Shown here: piece after piece, positions 24,651-32,242 of the stretch
How positions within the stretch are numbered: position 1 is the first letter of the stretch
How the letters are laid out: every line of letters starts with the position of its first letter
Source of the DNA: Egibacter rhizosphaerae
GTDB lineage: Bacteria > Actinomycetota > Nitriliruptoria > Euzebyales > Egibacteraceae
Assembly: GCF_004322855.1 (NCBI RefSeq)
Contig: NZ_CP036402.1
Span: 3,782,001 to 3,846,000, forward strand
Direction of reading: 5' to 3'
DNA: 64,000 bases
The notes under the pieces: model-generated
The model's input: only the letters and a program-made list of their open reading frames with translations
Databases searched by the model: none
What the model was told of the DNA's origin: nothing
Program-made: the position numbers and the translations under genes

Positions 24651-25759
24651 CGGGTGCACTCCAGTCCTTCGGAGAACGTCTCCACCTGCTCCATCAGCAC
24701 GTCGAGGTAGTCGCGATCCTCCCAGCCCTCCTGGGGGATCTCCATGGGATCGACCTCGAAGAGTTCGACGTCGGCTTCCGCTGCGAGTGCCTCGGCGTTC
24801 TCTCGGCCCTCGACGGGCTCCGCGAAGACGCCCGGAATGCCCTCGTCCTCGATCAGGTCCGCGAGCTCGGCGATGCGCTGGGGACTCGCCTCGCCGTGGC
24901 CCCCGGCACCCGCGATGCCCTCCTGCTCGATCCCGCGGGGTTCGAACAGGTAGGCCCAGGCCTCGTGCCCGACGAGAGCGGTCTCCTGCGTGCAGCCCTC
25001 GAGGAGTTCGTCGATCTCCTCCTCCGCGATGGCCAACTCGCCGGCGACCTCCTCCCCGTTGGCGAGGTACGTGTCCGCCCGGTCGCTGTCGGCCTCGGCG
25101 AAGCCCTCGGCGATGGCTTCCGCGACCTCGGCCATGAGGCGCGGCGCCAGCCACACGTGCGGATCCTTGTCGCCGTGGCCGTCACCGTGCCCGTCGTCGT
25201 GCCCGTCGTCGTGCCCGTCGTCGTCGTGTTCGTGGCCGTCGTCGTGCCCATGGTCGAAGTCGATCAGCTGCTCGTCCCCGACGATCTGCTCGACGTTCAC
25301 CACGATGCCGCTGGCCTCATGTGCGGCGTCCTCGACCTGGGGCTGGAAGTCGACGTCGCCCATGTACATGAAGATGTCGGCATCTTCGATCGCCTCACGG
25401 TCGCCCGCGCTGAGCTCGAGGTCGTGGGGATCCTGTCCTGCCCCGCCCAGCAGCTGGACGTCGGCACCGGGGGCGACGTCCTCGGCGAGCGAATCGAGCG
25501 CGAAGATCGACGTCACGATGTCCACGCGCCCACCGACCTCGTCATGGTCGACCTCGTCGTGGCCGGCATCGTCCTCGGCCTCACCCTCGTCCTCGTCCCC
25601 CGCTTCTTCCCCGTCTTCGTCGTCCTCGTCCTGGTCCTCGACCTCGTCAGCCTGCCCCTCGTCGGACTCGTCGTCGGCGACGTCCTCGGTGTCGTCGGCG
25701 CACGCGGCGACGAGCAGGGCGAGGGTCGCGAGAAGGGCGAGTAGGCGGTAGCGCGTCAC
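24647..25759 (-). CDS. znuA: Zinc-binding lipoprotein of the ABC importer
   Basis: A 370-residue cluster A-I binding protein. The signal peptide ends in LLVAAC (lipid Cys at residue 20), followed by an acidic spacer of about 55 residues. VDIVTSIFALDSLAEDVAPG opens the binding domain; the metal-site His are in GQDPHDLELS (about 108), KDPHVWLAPRL (about 205) and the VGHEAWAYL region. Between the first two is a loop with alternating His, Asp and Gly (about 170-200), as in zinc-specific ZnuA proteins. AAGGAG precedes the GTG at 25759; the long ORF upstream is not coding. It heads the operon znuA-znuC-znuB-zur. Confidence 0.95.
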   Translation of the reverse strand: MTRYRLLALLATLALLVAACADDTEDVADDESDEGQADEVEDQDEDDEDGEEAGDEDEGEAEDDAGHDEVDHDEVGGRVDIVTSIFALDSLAEDVAPGADVQLLGGAGQDPHDLELSAGDREAIEDADIFMYMGDVDFQPQVEDAAHEASGIVVNVEQIVGDEQLIDFDHGHDDGHEHDDDGHDDGHDDGHGDGHGDKDPHVWLAPRLMAEVAEAIAEGFAEADSDRADTYLANGEEVAGELAIAEEEIDELLEGCTQETALVGHEAWAYLFEPRGIEQEGIAGAGGHGEASPQRIAELADLIEDEGIPGVFAEPVEGRENAEALAAEADVELFEVDPMEIPQEGWEDRDYLDVLMEQVETFSEGLECTR

Positions 25760-25813
25760 GGAGACTCCTTGTGCCCGGATGGTGGTCGTCTGGCTGCCGG
25801 TCGGCTTCCGCGC

Positions 25814-25842
25814 ATGACAACCCAAACGGGAATCGTTGTCAA
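25814..25842 (-). promoter_or_regulatory. znu promoter overlapped by a Zur-type palindrome
   Basis: On the minus strand TTGACA (-35) is followed after exactly 17 bases by TGTCAT (-10). A perfect 7-bp inverted repeat, TGACAAC with GTTGTCA (25815-25841), spans this promoter, with an AACG-ATTCC-CGTT core inside it. Position and symmetry fit a Zur operator that occludes the promoter. Confidence 0.75.
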
Positions 25843-25873
25843 GTGTAGGGCGGCGGGAGTCTCCACGCACGGG

Positions 25874-25923
25874 CCGCCCGGGCGGACATGTGCTCAGGAT
25901 GTCGCAGCAGTCCGCCCGGGCGA
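25874..25923 (-). terminator. Hairpin terminator after the SDR gene
   Basis: CCGCCCGGGCGGA (25874-25886) pairs with TCCGCCCGGGCGA (25911-25923) at 12 of 13 positions. On the minus strand it starts six bases after the stop at 25929 and shields the znu promoter from read-through. Confidence 0.65.
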
Positions 25924-25928
25924 GCGAT

Positions 25929-26651
25929 TCAGCTGTCGCCGTACACCGGGATGCCCGCGCCCGACACGACCCACGCGTCGTCGCTGGCGAGCCATGCGAT
26001 CACCTTGGCGATCGCTGCGGGAGGAGTCCAGCGATCGTGGCGGCCATCGGGCATGGCGGCGCGGTTCGCCGCGGTGTCGATCATGCCGGGCAGCACGCAG
26101 TTCGCGGTCCGGCCGGTGCGCTTGAGCTCGGCCGCCAAGCTCTCGGTGAGCGCGAGCACGCCCGACTTGGCCGCGGTGTACGGGGCGTCGCCTCCACCCG
26201 GCCGCACGGCTTGGCGGGCGCCGACGAGCACCACTCGGCCAGCGTCCTCGCGCATGTGCCGCAGGCCCTCGCGGGCGACGACGAACGCGGTCTTCAGGTT
26301 GAGCGTCAGGAGCCGGTCGACCTCGGTGAGGTCGTCGAGTTCGGCGACCGGCGTGCCGCCCGCGTAGCCGCCGACGGTCGAGCAGGCGAGCCACAGGGGC
26401 CCCCAGTCGGCGCGGAGCACGTCGAGGAGCGCGGCGATCTCGTCGGGGTCGGTCGCGTTCGCCTCGGAGAGCCGGAGTCGTCCGTCGTCGACGGCGTCGG
26501 GGTGCGCGGTGCGCAGCTCCTCGGCCTCCTCGCGCACGATCCAGGGCACGCACACCCGGTCGCCGCGGTCGAGGAGCTCGGCCACGACGGCGCGGCCGAG
26601 CGCACCGCCCCCACCGGCCACCAGGCAATTGCGGGAAGCGTTCGGGTCCAA
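25929..26651 (-). CDS. Short-chain dehydrogenase/reductase with an atypical active site
   Basis: A 240-residue Rossmann protein. The nucleotide-binding loop is CLVAGGGGALGRAVV, and the Tyr-x-x-x-Lys pair is in APYTAAKSGVLALTE. Asn in NLKTAFVVAREG is the third usual catalytic residue. The expected catalytic Ser, which normally sits in a Ser-Ser motif before the Tyr, is replaced: the segment reads RVVLVGARQAVRPGG. The enzyme may be an SDR with altered catalysis or a non-catalytic member. Both possible starts are TTG; the one at 26651 has GAGAGGA seven bases upstream, while the one at 26681 has none. Substrate is unknown. Confidence 0.85.
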   Translation of the reverse strand: MDPNASRNCLVAGGGGALGRAVVAELLDRGDRVCVPWIVREEAEELRTAHPDAVDDGRLRLSEANATDPDEIAALLDVLRADWGPLWLACSTVGGYAGGTPVAELDDLTEVDRLLTLNLKTAFVVAREGLRHMREDAGRVVLVGARQAVRPGGGDAPYTAAKSGVLALTESLAAELKRTGRTANCVLPGMIDTAANRAAMPDGRHDRWTPPAAIAKVIAWLASDDAWVVSGAGIPVYGDS

Positions 26652-26812
26652 GAGCGGTCCTCTCGTCGGTGCTGCGGACAAGTTGGTCGCCGGTCCGTGG
26701 GCGCGTAGGTTGTGGCGCGCCGCGTCCCGAGGGTGGCGTGCCCATCCGGCTCGGGCGGCGGGTCGTCGGTGCCTCGCGCCCGGCTATTTTTCACGGCTGC
26801 CACCTTGGAAGC

Positions 26813-26818
26813 TAGGCT
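26813..26818 (+). promoter_or_regulatory. -10 element for fdxA
   Basis: TAGGCT lies about 100 bases before the ferredoxin start. An AT-rich stretch (TATTTTTCA, near 26784) is just upstream. A -35 candidate TTGGAA is at 26805. Confidence 0.4.
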
Positions 26819-26918
26819 GTGGCCTCGCGGGATATGCCCCGTCGCCGCGACCGATCGCACCGGCCGGGGCGAGCGCCCACCCATCCCCGCCGGTGCGGCG
26901 GTACGAGAAGGAGCCGTC

Positions 26919-27242
26919 ATGGTCTATGTGATCACCGAGCCCTGCATCGATGTCAAGGACCGCTCCTGCATCGACGAGTGCCCCGTCGACTGCATCTACG
27001 AGGGGCCGAGGATGCTCTACATCCAGCCCGACGAGTGCATCGACTGCGCGGCGTGCGAGCCGGTCTGCCCGGTGGAGGCCATCTTCTACGAGGACGACAT
27101 CCCGCAGGTTTGGGAGGAGTTCATTACCATCAACAGTGAATGGTTCGAGGACTCCGTCACCGGCCTCGACAGCCCGGGCGGCGCGGCGACCGTCGGCCCG
27201 CAGGACGTCGACCACCCCAAGGTGGCGACCTGGGAGGTCTGA
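26919..27242 (+). CDS. fdxA: Seven-iron ferredoxin
   Basis: A 107-residue FdxA. The N-terminal cluster ligands are Cys in SCIDECPVDCIYEGP, and the second cluster ligands are CIDCAACEPVCPVEAI. These patterns fit one 3Fe-4S and one 4Fe-4S cluster, as in actinobacterial FdxA. The tail DDIPQVWEEFITINSEWF is typical of the group. AAGGAG six bases upstream sets the ATG at 26919. It carries electrons in the cytosol; partners cannot be told from context. Confidence 0.95.
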   Translation: MVYVITEPCIDVKDRSCIDECPVDCIYEGPRMLYIQPDECIDCAACEPVCPVEAIFYEDDIPQVWEEFITINSEWFEDSVTGLDSPGGAATVGPQDVDHPKVATWEV

Positions 27243-27332
27243 GCGGCCGGGGCGCATCACCGGGCTCGTGGCTCGACCGACGAGGGTGCGCCCGGGCGGA
27301 CCGAGAACACGGTGACGAGCACGGGAGGTGCG

Positions 27333-28091
27333 ATGTTCGAGGGTCGCACGGCGCTGGTCACGGGGGGCTCGCGCGGCATCGGCTATGCGATCGCCGGGGA
27401 GCTCGTGTCCAACGGCGCACGGGTGTGCGTGACGGGACGCAAGCAGGCGCAGCTCGACGAGGCCCTCGCCGAGCTCGGCGGTGGTGACGGCGTGATCGGG
27501 GTCGCCGGCGGGAGCGACGATCCCCAGCACCGGGAGGACGCGGTGGCCCGGACCGTCGAGGCCTTCGGTGCGGTCGACCTCCTCGTGAACAACGCGGGGA
27601 CGAACCCGCAGTACGGCCCGCTCGTCGACGCGGACCTCAAGGCCGTCGACAAGATCATGTCGGTCAATGTCGTCGCCCCCCTCGGGTGGGTGCAGGAGGC
27701 CTGGCGGGCGTGGATGGCCGAACACGGGGGAGTGGTCCTCAACGTCGCCTCGATCGGGGGTCTGCGGCCGGGGTCCTGGATCGGCGCCTACAACACGAGC
27801 AAGGCGGGGCTGATCCAGCTCACCCGCCAGCTCGCGCTGGAGCTGGGTCCCACCGTCCGGGTCAACGCCATCGCGCCCGCCGTCGTGAAGACCGACTTCG
27901 CGAGTGCGCTCTACGAAGGTCGCGAGGGCGAGGTGGCGGCCAAGTACCCGATGAAGCGCCTCGGCACCCCCTCCGATGCCGCGTCCGCGGCTCGCTGGCT
28001 GTTGTCGGACGAGGCGGGCTGGGTGACCGGCGAGACGGTCGTGCTCGACGGCGGCGTGGGCCTCGTCGGCTGGGACGGTCCCGACGCGTGA
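27333..28091 (+). CDS. SDR-family oxidoreductase (FabG-like)
   Basis: A 252-residue classical SDR. NAD(P)-binding motif: ALVTGGSRGIGYAIA (residues 6-20). The NNAG motif is VNNAGTNPQYG. The catalytic Ser is in VLNVASIGGLRPGS, and Tyr/Lys in AYNTSKAGLIQLT. The C-terminal WVTGETVVLDGG is typical. The thiol-free Arg near the start of strand 2 (TGRKQ) suggests NADP preference. GGGAGG precedes the ATG at 27333; a GTG at 27312 is less likely. The gene overlaps the next by four bases (GTGA). Confidence 0.92.
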   Translation: MFEGRTALVTGGSRGIGYAIAGELVSNGARVCVTGRKQAQLDEALAELGGGDGVIGVAGGSDDPQHREDAVARTVEAFGAVDLLVNNAGTNPQYGPLVDADLKAVDKIMSVNVVAPLGWVQEAWRAWMAEHGGVVLNVASIGGLRPGSWIGAYNTSKAGLIQLTRQLALELGPTVRVNAIAPAVVKTDFASALYEGREGEVAAKYPMKRLGTPSDAASAARWLLSDEAGWVTGETVVLDGGVGLVGWDGPDA

Positions 28092-29245
28092 TCGCCGCCG
28101 TGTCACAACCCGCGGTACCCGACGCGCCCGAACCCTCGCCGGTCGTGCCGGACTTCGACGGCGGGTGGGTCGGTGCCGTCGTCGGCGGCCTCGCCGGGGC
28201 CCGCGAGGGCGCCGCTCCCTCCTGGCTGCCGTCCGCCGCGTCCGACGCGAGGGCGACCGTCCTGCTCGTCGTCGACGGGCTCGGGTGGGAGATGCTCGAG
28301 GCCCATCGGGACGTGATGCCCGCCCTGTCGGCGTTCGAGGGAGGACCGATCACGACGGTCACGCCGAGTACCACCGCCGCAGCGCTCACGTCGATCACGA
28401 CCGGCGTGCCACCGGGCACGCACGGGATCGTCGGCTACCGGTTCCGGGTGGGCGGTCACGTGCTGAACACGTTGCAGTGGCGCGTCCCGCGGGGCGTGAC
28501 GGCCCCCGAACCCGCCGAGGTCCAGCCCGTCGTGCCGTTCGGGGGGCGTCCCGTCCCGGTCGTCTCGCGATACGAGTTCGCCGACACGGGCTTCACCGTC
28601 GCGCACCTGCGTGGTTCCGACCTGCGCGGATGGGTGACGCCCGGCACGATCGCGGCGCACACCATGCGGGCGGTGGAGGAGGGCCACGGGCTCGTCTACG
28701 CGTACTGGGACGGGCTCGACAAGGTGGCGCACGCGCACGGGCTGCACGATGAGTTCCTGCGCGACGAGCTCGGGGCGACCGATCGCCTCGTCGCCCAGCT
28801 GCTCGAGCGGCTGCCGGGTGACATCGCCTTGGCGGTCACCGCCGACCACGGTCACGTCCACGTCGAGCCGGCCGACCACGTCGACCTGCGGGCCGAACTG
28901 GGTGACCTCTTCGCCGGCTGTGCGGGCGAGGCCCGGTTCCGCTCGCTGTACGCGCGGTCGGGTGCCGCCCGCGAACTCGCGGCGGCCGCGCGGGAGCGCT
29001 TCGGGGACATTGCGTGGGTGCGTACCCGCGACGAGATCGTGGCCGACGGATGGCTCGGCGAGAACCCACGCCCCACGGTGACCGGACGCATCGGGGACGT
29101 CGTGCTGGCCGCCCACGAACCGGTGGCGTTCATCGATCCGGAGTTCACGCAGGAAGCCCGCCTGCTGGGGATGCACGGCAGCCTCACGCACGCGGAGATG
29201 CAGGTCCCGCTGAAGGTGACGCGAGGGCAGGCGAGCAGCCGCTGA
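28088..29245 (+). CDS. Alkaline phosphatase superfamily protein (type I phosphodiesterase/nucleotide pyrophosphatase)
   Basis: A 385-residue protein with the metal and nucleophile motifs of the PF01663 family: LLVVDGLGWEML (Asp metal ligand, about residue 60), TTVTPSTTAAALTSITTG with the Thr nucleophile, YWDGLDKVAHAHG, VTADHGHVHVE and GMHGSLTHAEMQVP. There is no signal peptide or membrane helix, so it probably works in the cytosol. Related proteins split phosphodiesters or pyrophosphates; the substrate here is unknown. It is translationally coupled to the SDR. Confidence 0.88.
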   Translation: MIAAVSQPAVPDAPEPSPVVPDFDGGWVGAVVGGLAGAREGAAPSWLPSAASDARATVLLVVDGLGWEMLEAHRDVMPALSAFEGGPITTVTPSTTAAALTSITTGVPPGTHGIVGYRFRVGGHVLNTLQWRVPRGVTAPEPAEVQPVVPFGGRPVPVVSRYEFADTGFTVAHLRGSDLRGWVTPGTIAAHTMRAVEEGHGLVYAYWDGLDKVAHAHGLHDEFLRDELGATDRLVAQLLERLPGDIALAVTADHGHVHVEPADHVDLRAELGDLFAGCAGEARFRSLYARSGAARELAAAARERFGDIAWVRTRDEIVADGWLGENPRPTVTGRIGDVVLAAHEPVAFIDPEFTQEARLLGMHGSLTHAEMQVPLKVTRGQASSR

Positions 29246-29326
29246 CCGCGCCGGTGCTCGGCGCCTGCCGCTGGTGAGTCGGACCGGATCGGTCACGCGC
29301 GCGCAACCGGTGCCGGCACGTCAGCC

Positions 29327-29977
29327 TCACGGACCGAGCCGCTCGACCCGCCATCCGTCCGCGTCTCGTTGGTACCGGAAACGGTCGTGGACGCGATCCT
29401 GCCCGCCCTGCCAGACCTCGACGACGGTCGGGCCGAGCCGGAATCCCCCGAACCACGGCGGTCGCGTCGGTTCCGCGTCCTCGAAGCGCCGGGCCACCTC
29501 GGCCACGCGGTCCTCGAGTTCCTGACGCCCCTCGACCGGACGGCTCTGCACGCTCGCGTGCGCAGCCAGGCGGGCGCCCCTGGGTCGCGCCATGAACAGC
29601 TCGTCGGCCTCCGCGTCGCCGAGACGTGTGGCGACCCCCTCGACGATGACCTGCCGCTCGATCTCGGGCCACCAGAAGACGGCGCTCGCGCGAGGATTGA
29701 CGGCCAGCTCGCGCGCTTTGCGGCTGCGCAGGTTGGTGTGGAAGCCCAGTCCGCGGGCATCGAGCTCCTTGAGCAGGACCGTCCGCGCCGACGGAAGGCC
29801 CTCGGCGCTGGCGGTGGCGAGAACCATCGCGTTGGGTTCGAGGTTCCCCGCCGCGGTGGCCGCCTCCAGCCACGCCCCGAGCTGCGCGATCGGGTCGGGG
29901 TCGAGGTCCCCCGATCGGAGGATGGCCCGAGCGTACTCGCGGCGGACCGCGGCCGGGTCGAACGATGTGTCGTCCAC
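29327..29977 (-). CDS. pdxH: Pyridoxamine 5'-phosphate oxidase
   Basis: A 216-residue FMN enzyme making pyridoxal phosphate from pyridoxamine or pyridoxine phosphate. Motifs: VRREYARAILRSGD at the start, EPNAMVLATASAEGLPSART, RTVLLKELDARGLGFHTN (FMN binding), SAVFWWPEIERQVIVEG and the C-terminal Arg-rich HDRFRYQRD with the substrate site. The start is GTG at 29977: TAGGCT ends seven bases before it (leaderless), and the ATG at 29995 lies upstream of the expected transcription start. It follows the clpP pair on the same strand after 46 bases, but has its own promoter. Confidence 0.94.
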   Translation of the reverse strand: MDDTSFDPAAVRREYARAILRSGDLDPDPIAQLGAWLEAATAAGNLEPNAMVLATASAEGLPSARTVLLKELDARGLGFHTNLRSRKARELAVNPRASAVFWWPEIERQVIVEGVATRLGDAEADELFMARPRGARLAAHASVQSRPVEGRQELEDRVAEVARRFEDAEPTRPPWFGGFRLGPTVVEVWQGGQDRVHDRFRYQRDADGWRVERLGP

Positions 29978-29984
29978 GCCCGCG

Positions 29985-29990
29985 AGCCTA
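29985..29990 (-). promoter_or_regulatory. -10 element for pdxH (leaderless)
   Basis: TAGGCT on the minus strand ends seven bases before the GTG at 29977. The alternative ATG at 29995 is upstream of the -10 box. Confidence 0.55.
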
Positions 29991-30023
29991 CCCATCACGA
30001 CGCCGGGACCGCCGACCTTCACG

Positions 30024-30641
30024 TCACGCGGCGCGGGCCGGCGCGGCCTGGGCCGTCTCCACGACCTCGTCGACGAGGCCGTAGGCCCTCGCACGGGCGG
30101 CAGGCAGCACGAGGTCACGATCGGCGTCGGCGGCGACGGTCGTGGCGTCCCGGCCCGTCGCCGCGCCGAGCAACTCCCAGAGCAGTGCCCGCAAGCGTCG
30201 GAACTCGTCGGCGTGCCCCTGCAGGTCGCTCGCCTGGCCCCGGGCCTGGCCCCACGGCTGGTGCAGCAGGACGCGGCTGTGGGGGAGCGCGAGACGTCGA
30301 GCCGGTGATCCGCACGCGAGGATCACCGCCGCGATCGACGCGGCCTGCCCGATGCAGACCGTGCGGACCGGGCAGCTCACGTAGCGCATCGTGTCGAGGA
30401 TCGCCAGCCCGGCCGTCACCGAGCCGCCCGGCGAGTTGACGTAGAGCGCGACCTCCTTATCCGGGTCGGCCGCATGCAGGTGCAGCAACTGAGCGACCAC
30501 GATGTTCGCGACGGTGTCGTCGACCTGGTCACCGAGGAACACGACCCGCTCGCTCAGCAACCGTGAGAACACGTCGGTCGCGCGGTCGCCCCGGGGATGT
30601 GCCTCCACCACCGACGGGATGGGGAGCGTCGCCGCGGTCAT
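30024..30641 (-). CDS. clpP: ATP-dependent Clp protease proteolytic subunit (second gene of a pair)
   Basis: A 205-residue ClpP. The catalytic serine is in VCIGQAASIAAVIL (about residue 98), the His in PHSRVLLHQPWGQ, and the Asp in DADRDLVL. The oxyanion-hole loop VNSPGGSVTAGLAI is standard. It overlaps the upstream clpP by four bases (ATGA), so the pair is co-translated, as is usual for ClpP1P2 of actinobacteria, which form mixed 14-mers. The usual clpX neighbour is not here. Confidence 0.93.
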   Translation of the reverse strand: MTAATLPIPSVVEAHPRGDRATDVFSRLLSERVVFLGDQVDDTVANIVVAQLLHLHAADPDKEVALYVNSPGGSVTAGLAILDTMRYVSCPVRTVCIGQAASIAAVILACGSPARRLALPHSRVLLHQPWGQARGQASDLQGHADEFRRLRALLWELLGAATGRDATTVAADADRDLVLPAARARAYGLVDEVVETAQAAPARAA

Positions 30642-31285
30642 CGGGCGCTCCGGACGACGCGGTCGATGAGGCCGTACTCCATGGCCTCGTCGGCCGACAG
30701 CCAGAGGTCGCGGTCCGTGTCGGCGCGGATCCGTTCCACGGGCTGGCCGGTCCGGGACGCGAGCAGTTCCTCGACCCGACGCTTCAGGCGGGCCATCTCA
30801 TCGGCCTGGATCGCGATGTCGGCGGTCGTGCCCTCGACCCCGCCGGAGGGCTGGTGGAGCATGACGCGCGCGTTCTCGGTGGCCTCACGGGGTCCGGTGC
30901 CCGTCGCCAGCAGCACCGCGGCCGCCGACGCGGCCACCCCGACGCAGCGGGTGCGCACGGGCGCCCCCATCGTCTGGATCACGTCGTGGATGGCGAGCAT
31001 CCCGTGGGAGGCGCCCCCGAGGGAGTCGATGAAGAGGGTCACCTCCTCGTCGCCCTGCGCGTCGAGCGCCACGAGCTCGGCGCACAGCTCGTCGGCCCGC
31101 GTGTCCTCGATCGAGCCCCGCAGGAAGAGGATCCGGCGCTCGAAGAGGCGATCGAACGGCGTGGGGGCCGGCCAGGCGGACCCGGGGGTGCCATGTGGCA
31201 AGGGGCGTTCCGGTTCGGGGTCCCCGGGGTGGTGAGGTTCCGAGCCGGACGACCCGGGCGGGGGAGCGCTCGCGCGTGGCCACAT
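30638..31285 (-). CDS. ClpP-like protease subunit with altered oxyanion loop (first gene of a pair)
   Basis: A 215-residue ClpP homologue with a Pro-rich N-terminal extension of about 40 residues. The catalytic Ser is in VGVAASAAAVLLATG, His in ARVMLHQPSGG and Asp in DTDRDLWLSADEA, so the triad is intact. The loop usually reading NSPGGS is here DSLGGASHG, changing Asn to Asp and Pro to Leu. Such divergent ClpP forms pair with a normal ClpP in streptomycetes and relatives. AGGAA precedes the ATG at 31285. Two palindromes lie upstream, so the pair may be regulated. Confidence 0.9.
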   Translation of the reverse strand: MWPRASAPPPGSSGSEPHHPGDPEPERPLPHGTPGSAWPAPTPFDRLFERRILFLRGSIEDTRADELCAELVALDAQGDEEVTLFIDSLGGASHGMLAIHDVIQTMGAPVRTRCVGVAASAAAVLLATGTGPREATENARVMLHQPSGGVEGTTADIAIQADEMARLKRRVEELLASRTGQPVERIRADTDRDLWLSADEAMEYGLIDRVVRSAR

Positions 31286-31298
31286 CAGGGTTCCTTTC

Positions 31299-31349
31299 GC
31301 AACCTTACGGTTGCGTGTAACCATATCGGTCGCACGGTATCGTGCAACC
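31299..31349 (-). promoter_or_regulatory. Two palindromes upstream of the clpP pair
   Basis: GCAACC-TTAC-GGTTGC (31299-31314) and GGTCGCAC-GGTATC-GTGCAACC (31328-31349; 7 of 8 pairs) share the half-site GGTTGC/GCAACC. They lie 14-64 bases before the clpP start, in the divergent region with the SRPBCC gene. ClgR, the usual clp activator in actinobacteria, is one candidate, but its known site differs; the regulator is not identified. Confidence 0.5.
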
Positions 31350-31471
31350 ACTAAGTTGCGATCGGCCCGCACTCGCGAGGCGCCGGGCCGCGATCGGTCG
31401 AGAGACGTCGCCGATGCGCTCCACGATCCGGCATCGCGTGGCGCCGCCGACGGCCACGGGAAGGAGCCAGC

Positions 31472-32242
31472 GTGACCGACAACCCGCCCTCGAAGCCCGA
31501 CGCGTCGGATCCGGACGACGACGCTCACCCGTCCGAGCGGGCATGGCCGTGGCCCGGACGGCCCCGCCGACCGGTGCGCCGCTGCGTGGACATCGCCGCG
31601 CCGCCCACGACGGTCTGGCGAGCCCTGACCGACGATGCGCTCCTGAGCCGGTGGACCGGCTCGCTGGCGAGCCTGGATCCCCGGCCCGGCGGGTGGGCCC
31701 GTTTCCGCGGCCCGGCGGGCGAGCGGGACGCTCGTGTCACCCGCGCCGAGCCACCGCACCGACTGACGTGGCGTTGGCGTTTCGCGGAGGACGAGGCCGA
31801 GGACTTGTCCGCCGAGGTGGACCTGGTCCTCGTGGAGACCTCGGCGGGGACCCGGCTCACGGTGACCGAAACACCAGCCCCGGCCGGGCCGTCGGCGGCG
31901 ATCGGCAGCCTGTCGGCCGGGCCGTCGGCGGCGATCGGCAGCCTGTCGGCCGCGGCGCCCGCCCCCCTGTTCGGCGACGTGACCGCGGGTCTGGAAGAAC
32001 ACTTCGTGGCTGTCGGCCCGCAACCCGGCCGGCTCGAACCCGGCCGGCTCGGCCTCGCCCTCCTGGTCACCGGGCCCGCGTGGGCAGTGCGGCCACGCCG
32101 CCCCGTCGCGGCGGGACGCGCGGTGCGACAGCGACTCGGCTGCGAGCGCCGCGCGGTCTCGGCGCGCTCCCGGGCACGCGACACCGGCACGGCCGCGGGC
32201 CACGAGGTGTTGGCGGCGGCGGGCGGGTCGATTCGCCGGTGA
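31472..32242 (+). CDS. SRPBCC (AHSA1-type) domain protein
   Basis: A 256-residue protein with an acidic/Pro-rich start and an SRPBCC domain (about 35-135): CVDIAAPPTTVWRALTDD, LSRWTGSLASLDPRPGGW and RLTWRWRFAEDE. These proteins bind small hydrophobic ligands in a helix-grip fold. The region after about residue 135 has a duplicated GPSAAIGSLSA unit (33-bp repeat) and then a basic, low-information tail that may be unstructured. AAGGAG precedes the GTG at 31472. An ArsR-type regulator overlaps its end by four bases. Confidence 0.8.
   Translation: MTDNPPSKPDASDPDDDAHPSERAWPWPGRPRRPVRRCVDIAAPPTTVWRALTDDALLSRWTGSLASLDPRPGGWARFRGPAGERDARVTRAEPPHRLTWRWRFAEDEAEDLSAEVDLVLVETSAGTRLTVTETPAPAGPSAAIGSLSAGPSAAIGSLSAAAPAPLFGDVTAGLEEHFVAVGPQPGRLEPGRLGLALLVTGPAWAVRPRRPVAAGRAVRQRLGCERRAVSARSRARDTGTAAGHEVLAAAGGSIRR
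31884..31949. repeat. 33-bp direct repeat inside the SRPBCC gene
   Basis: Two identical 33-base units (31884 and 31917) encode the doubled GPSAAIGSLSA in the protein. The reading frame is kept. Confidence 0.85.

Noticed and set aside
29996-30023. pdxH in one transcription unit with clpP only
   Set aside because: A -10 box directly before pdxH suggests its own promoter; read-through from clpP is still possible.
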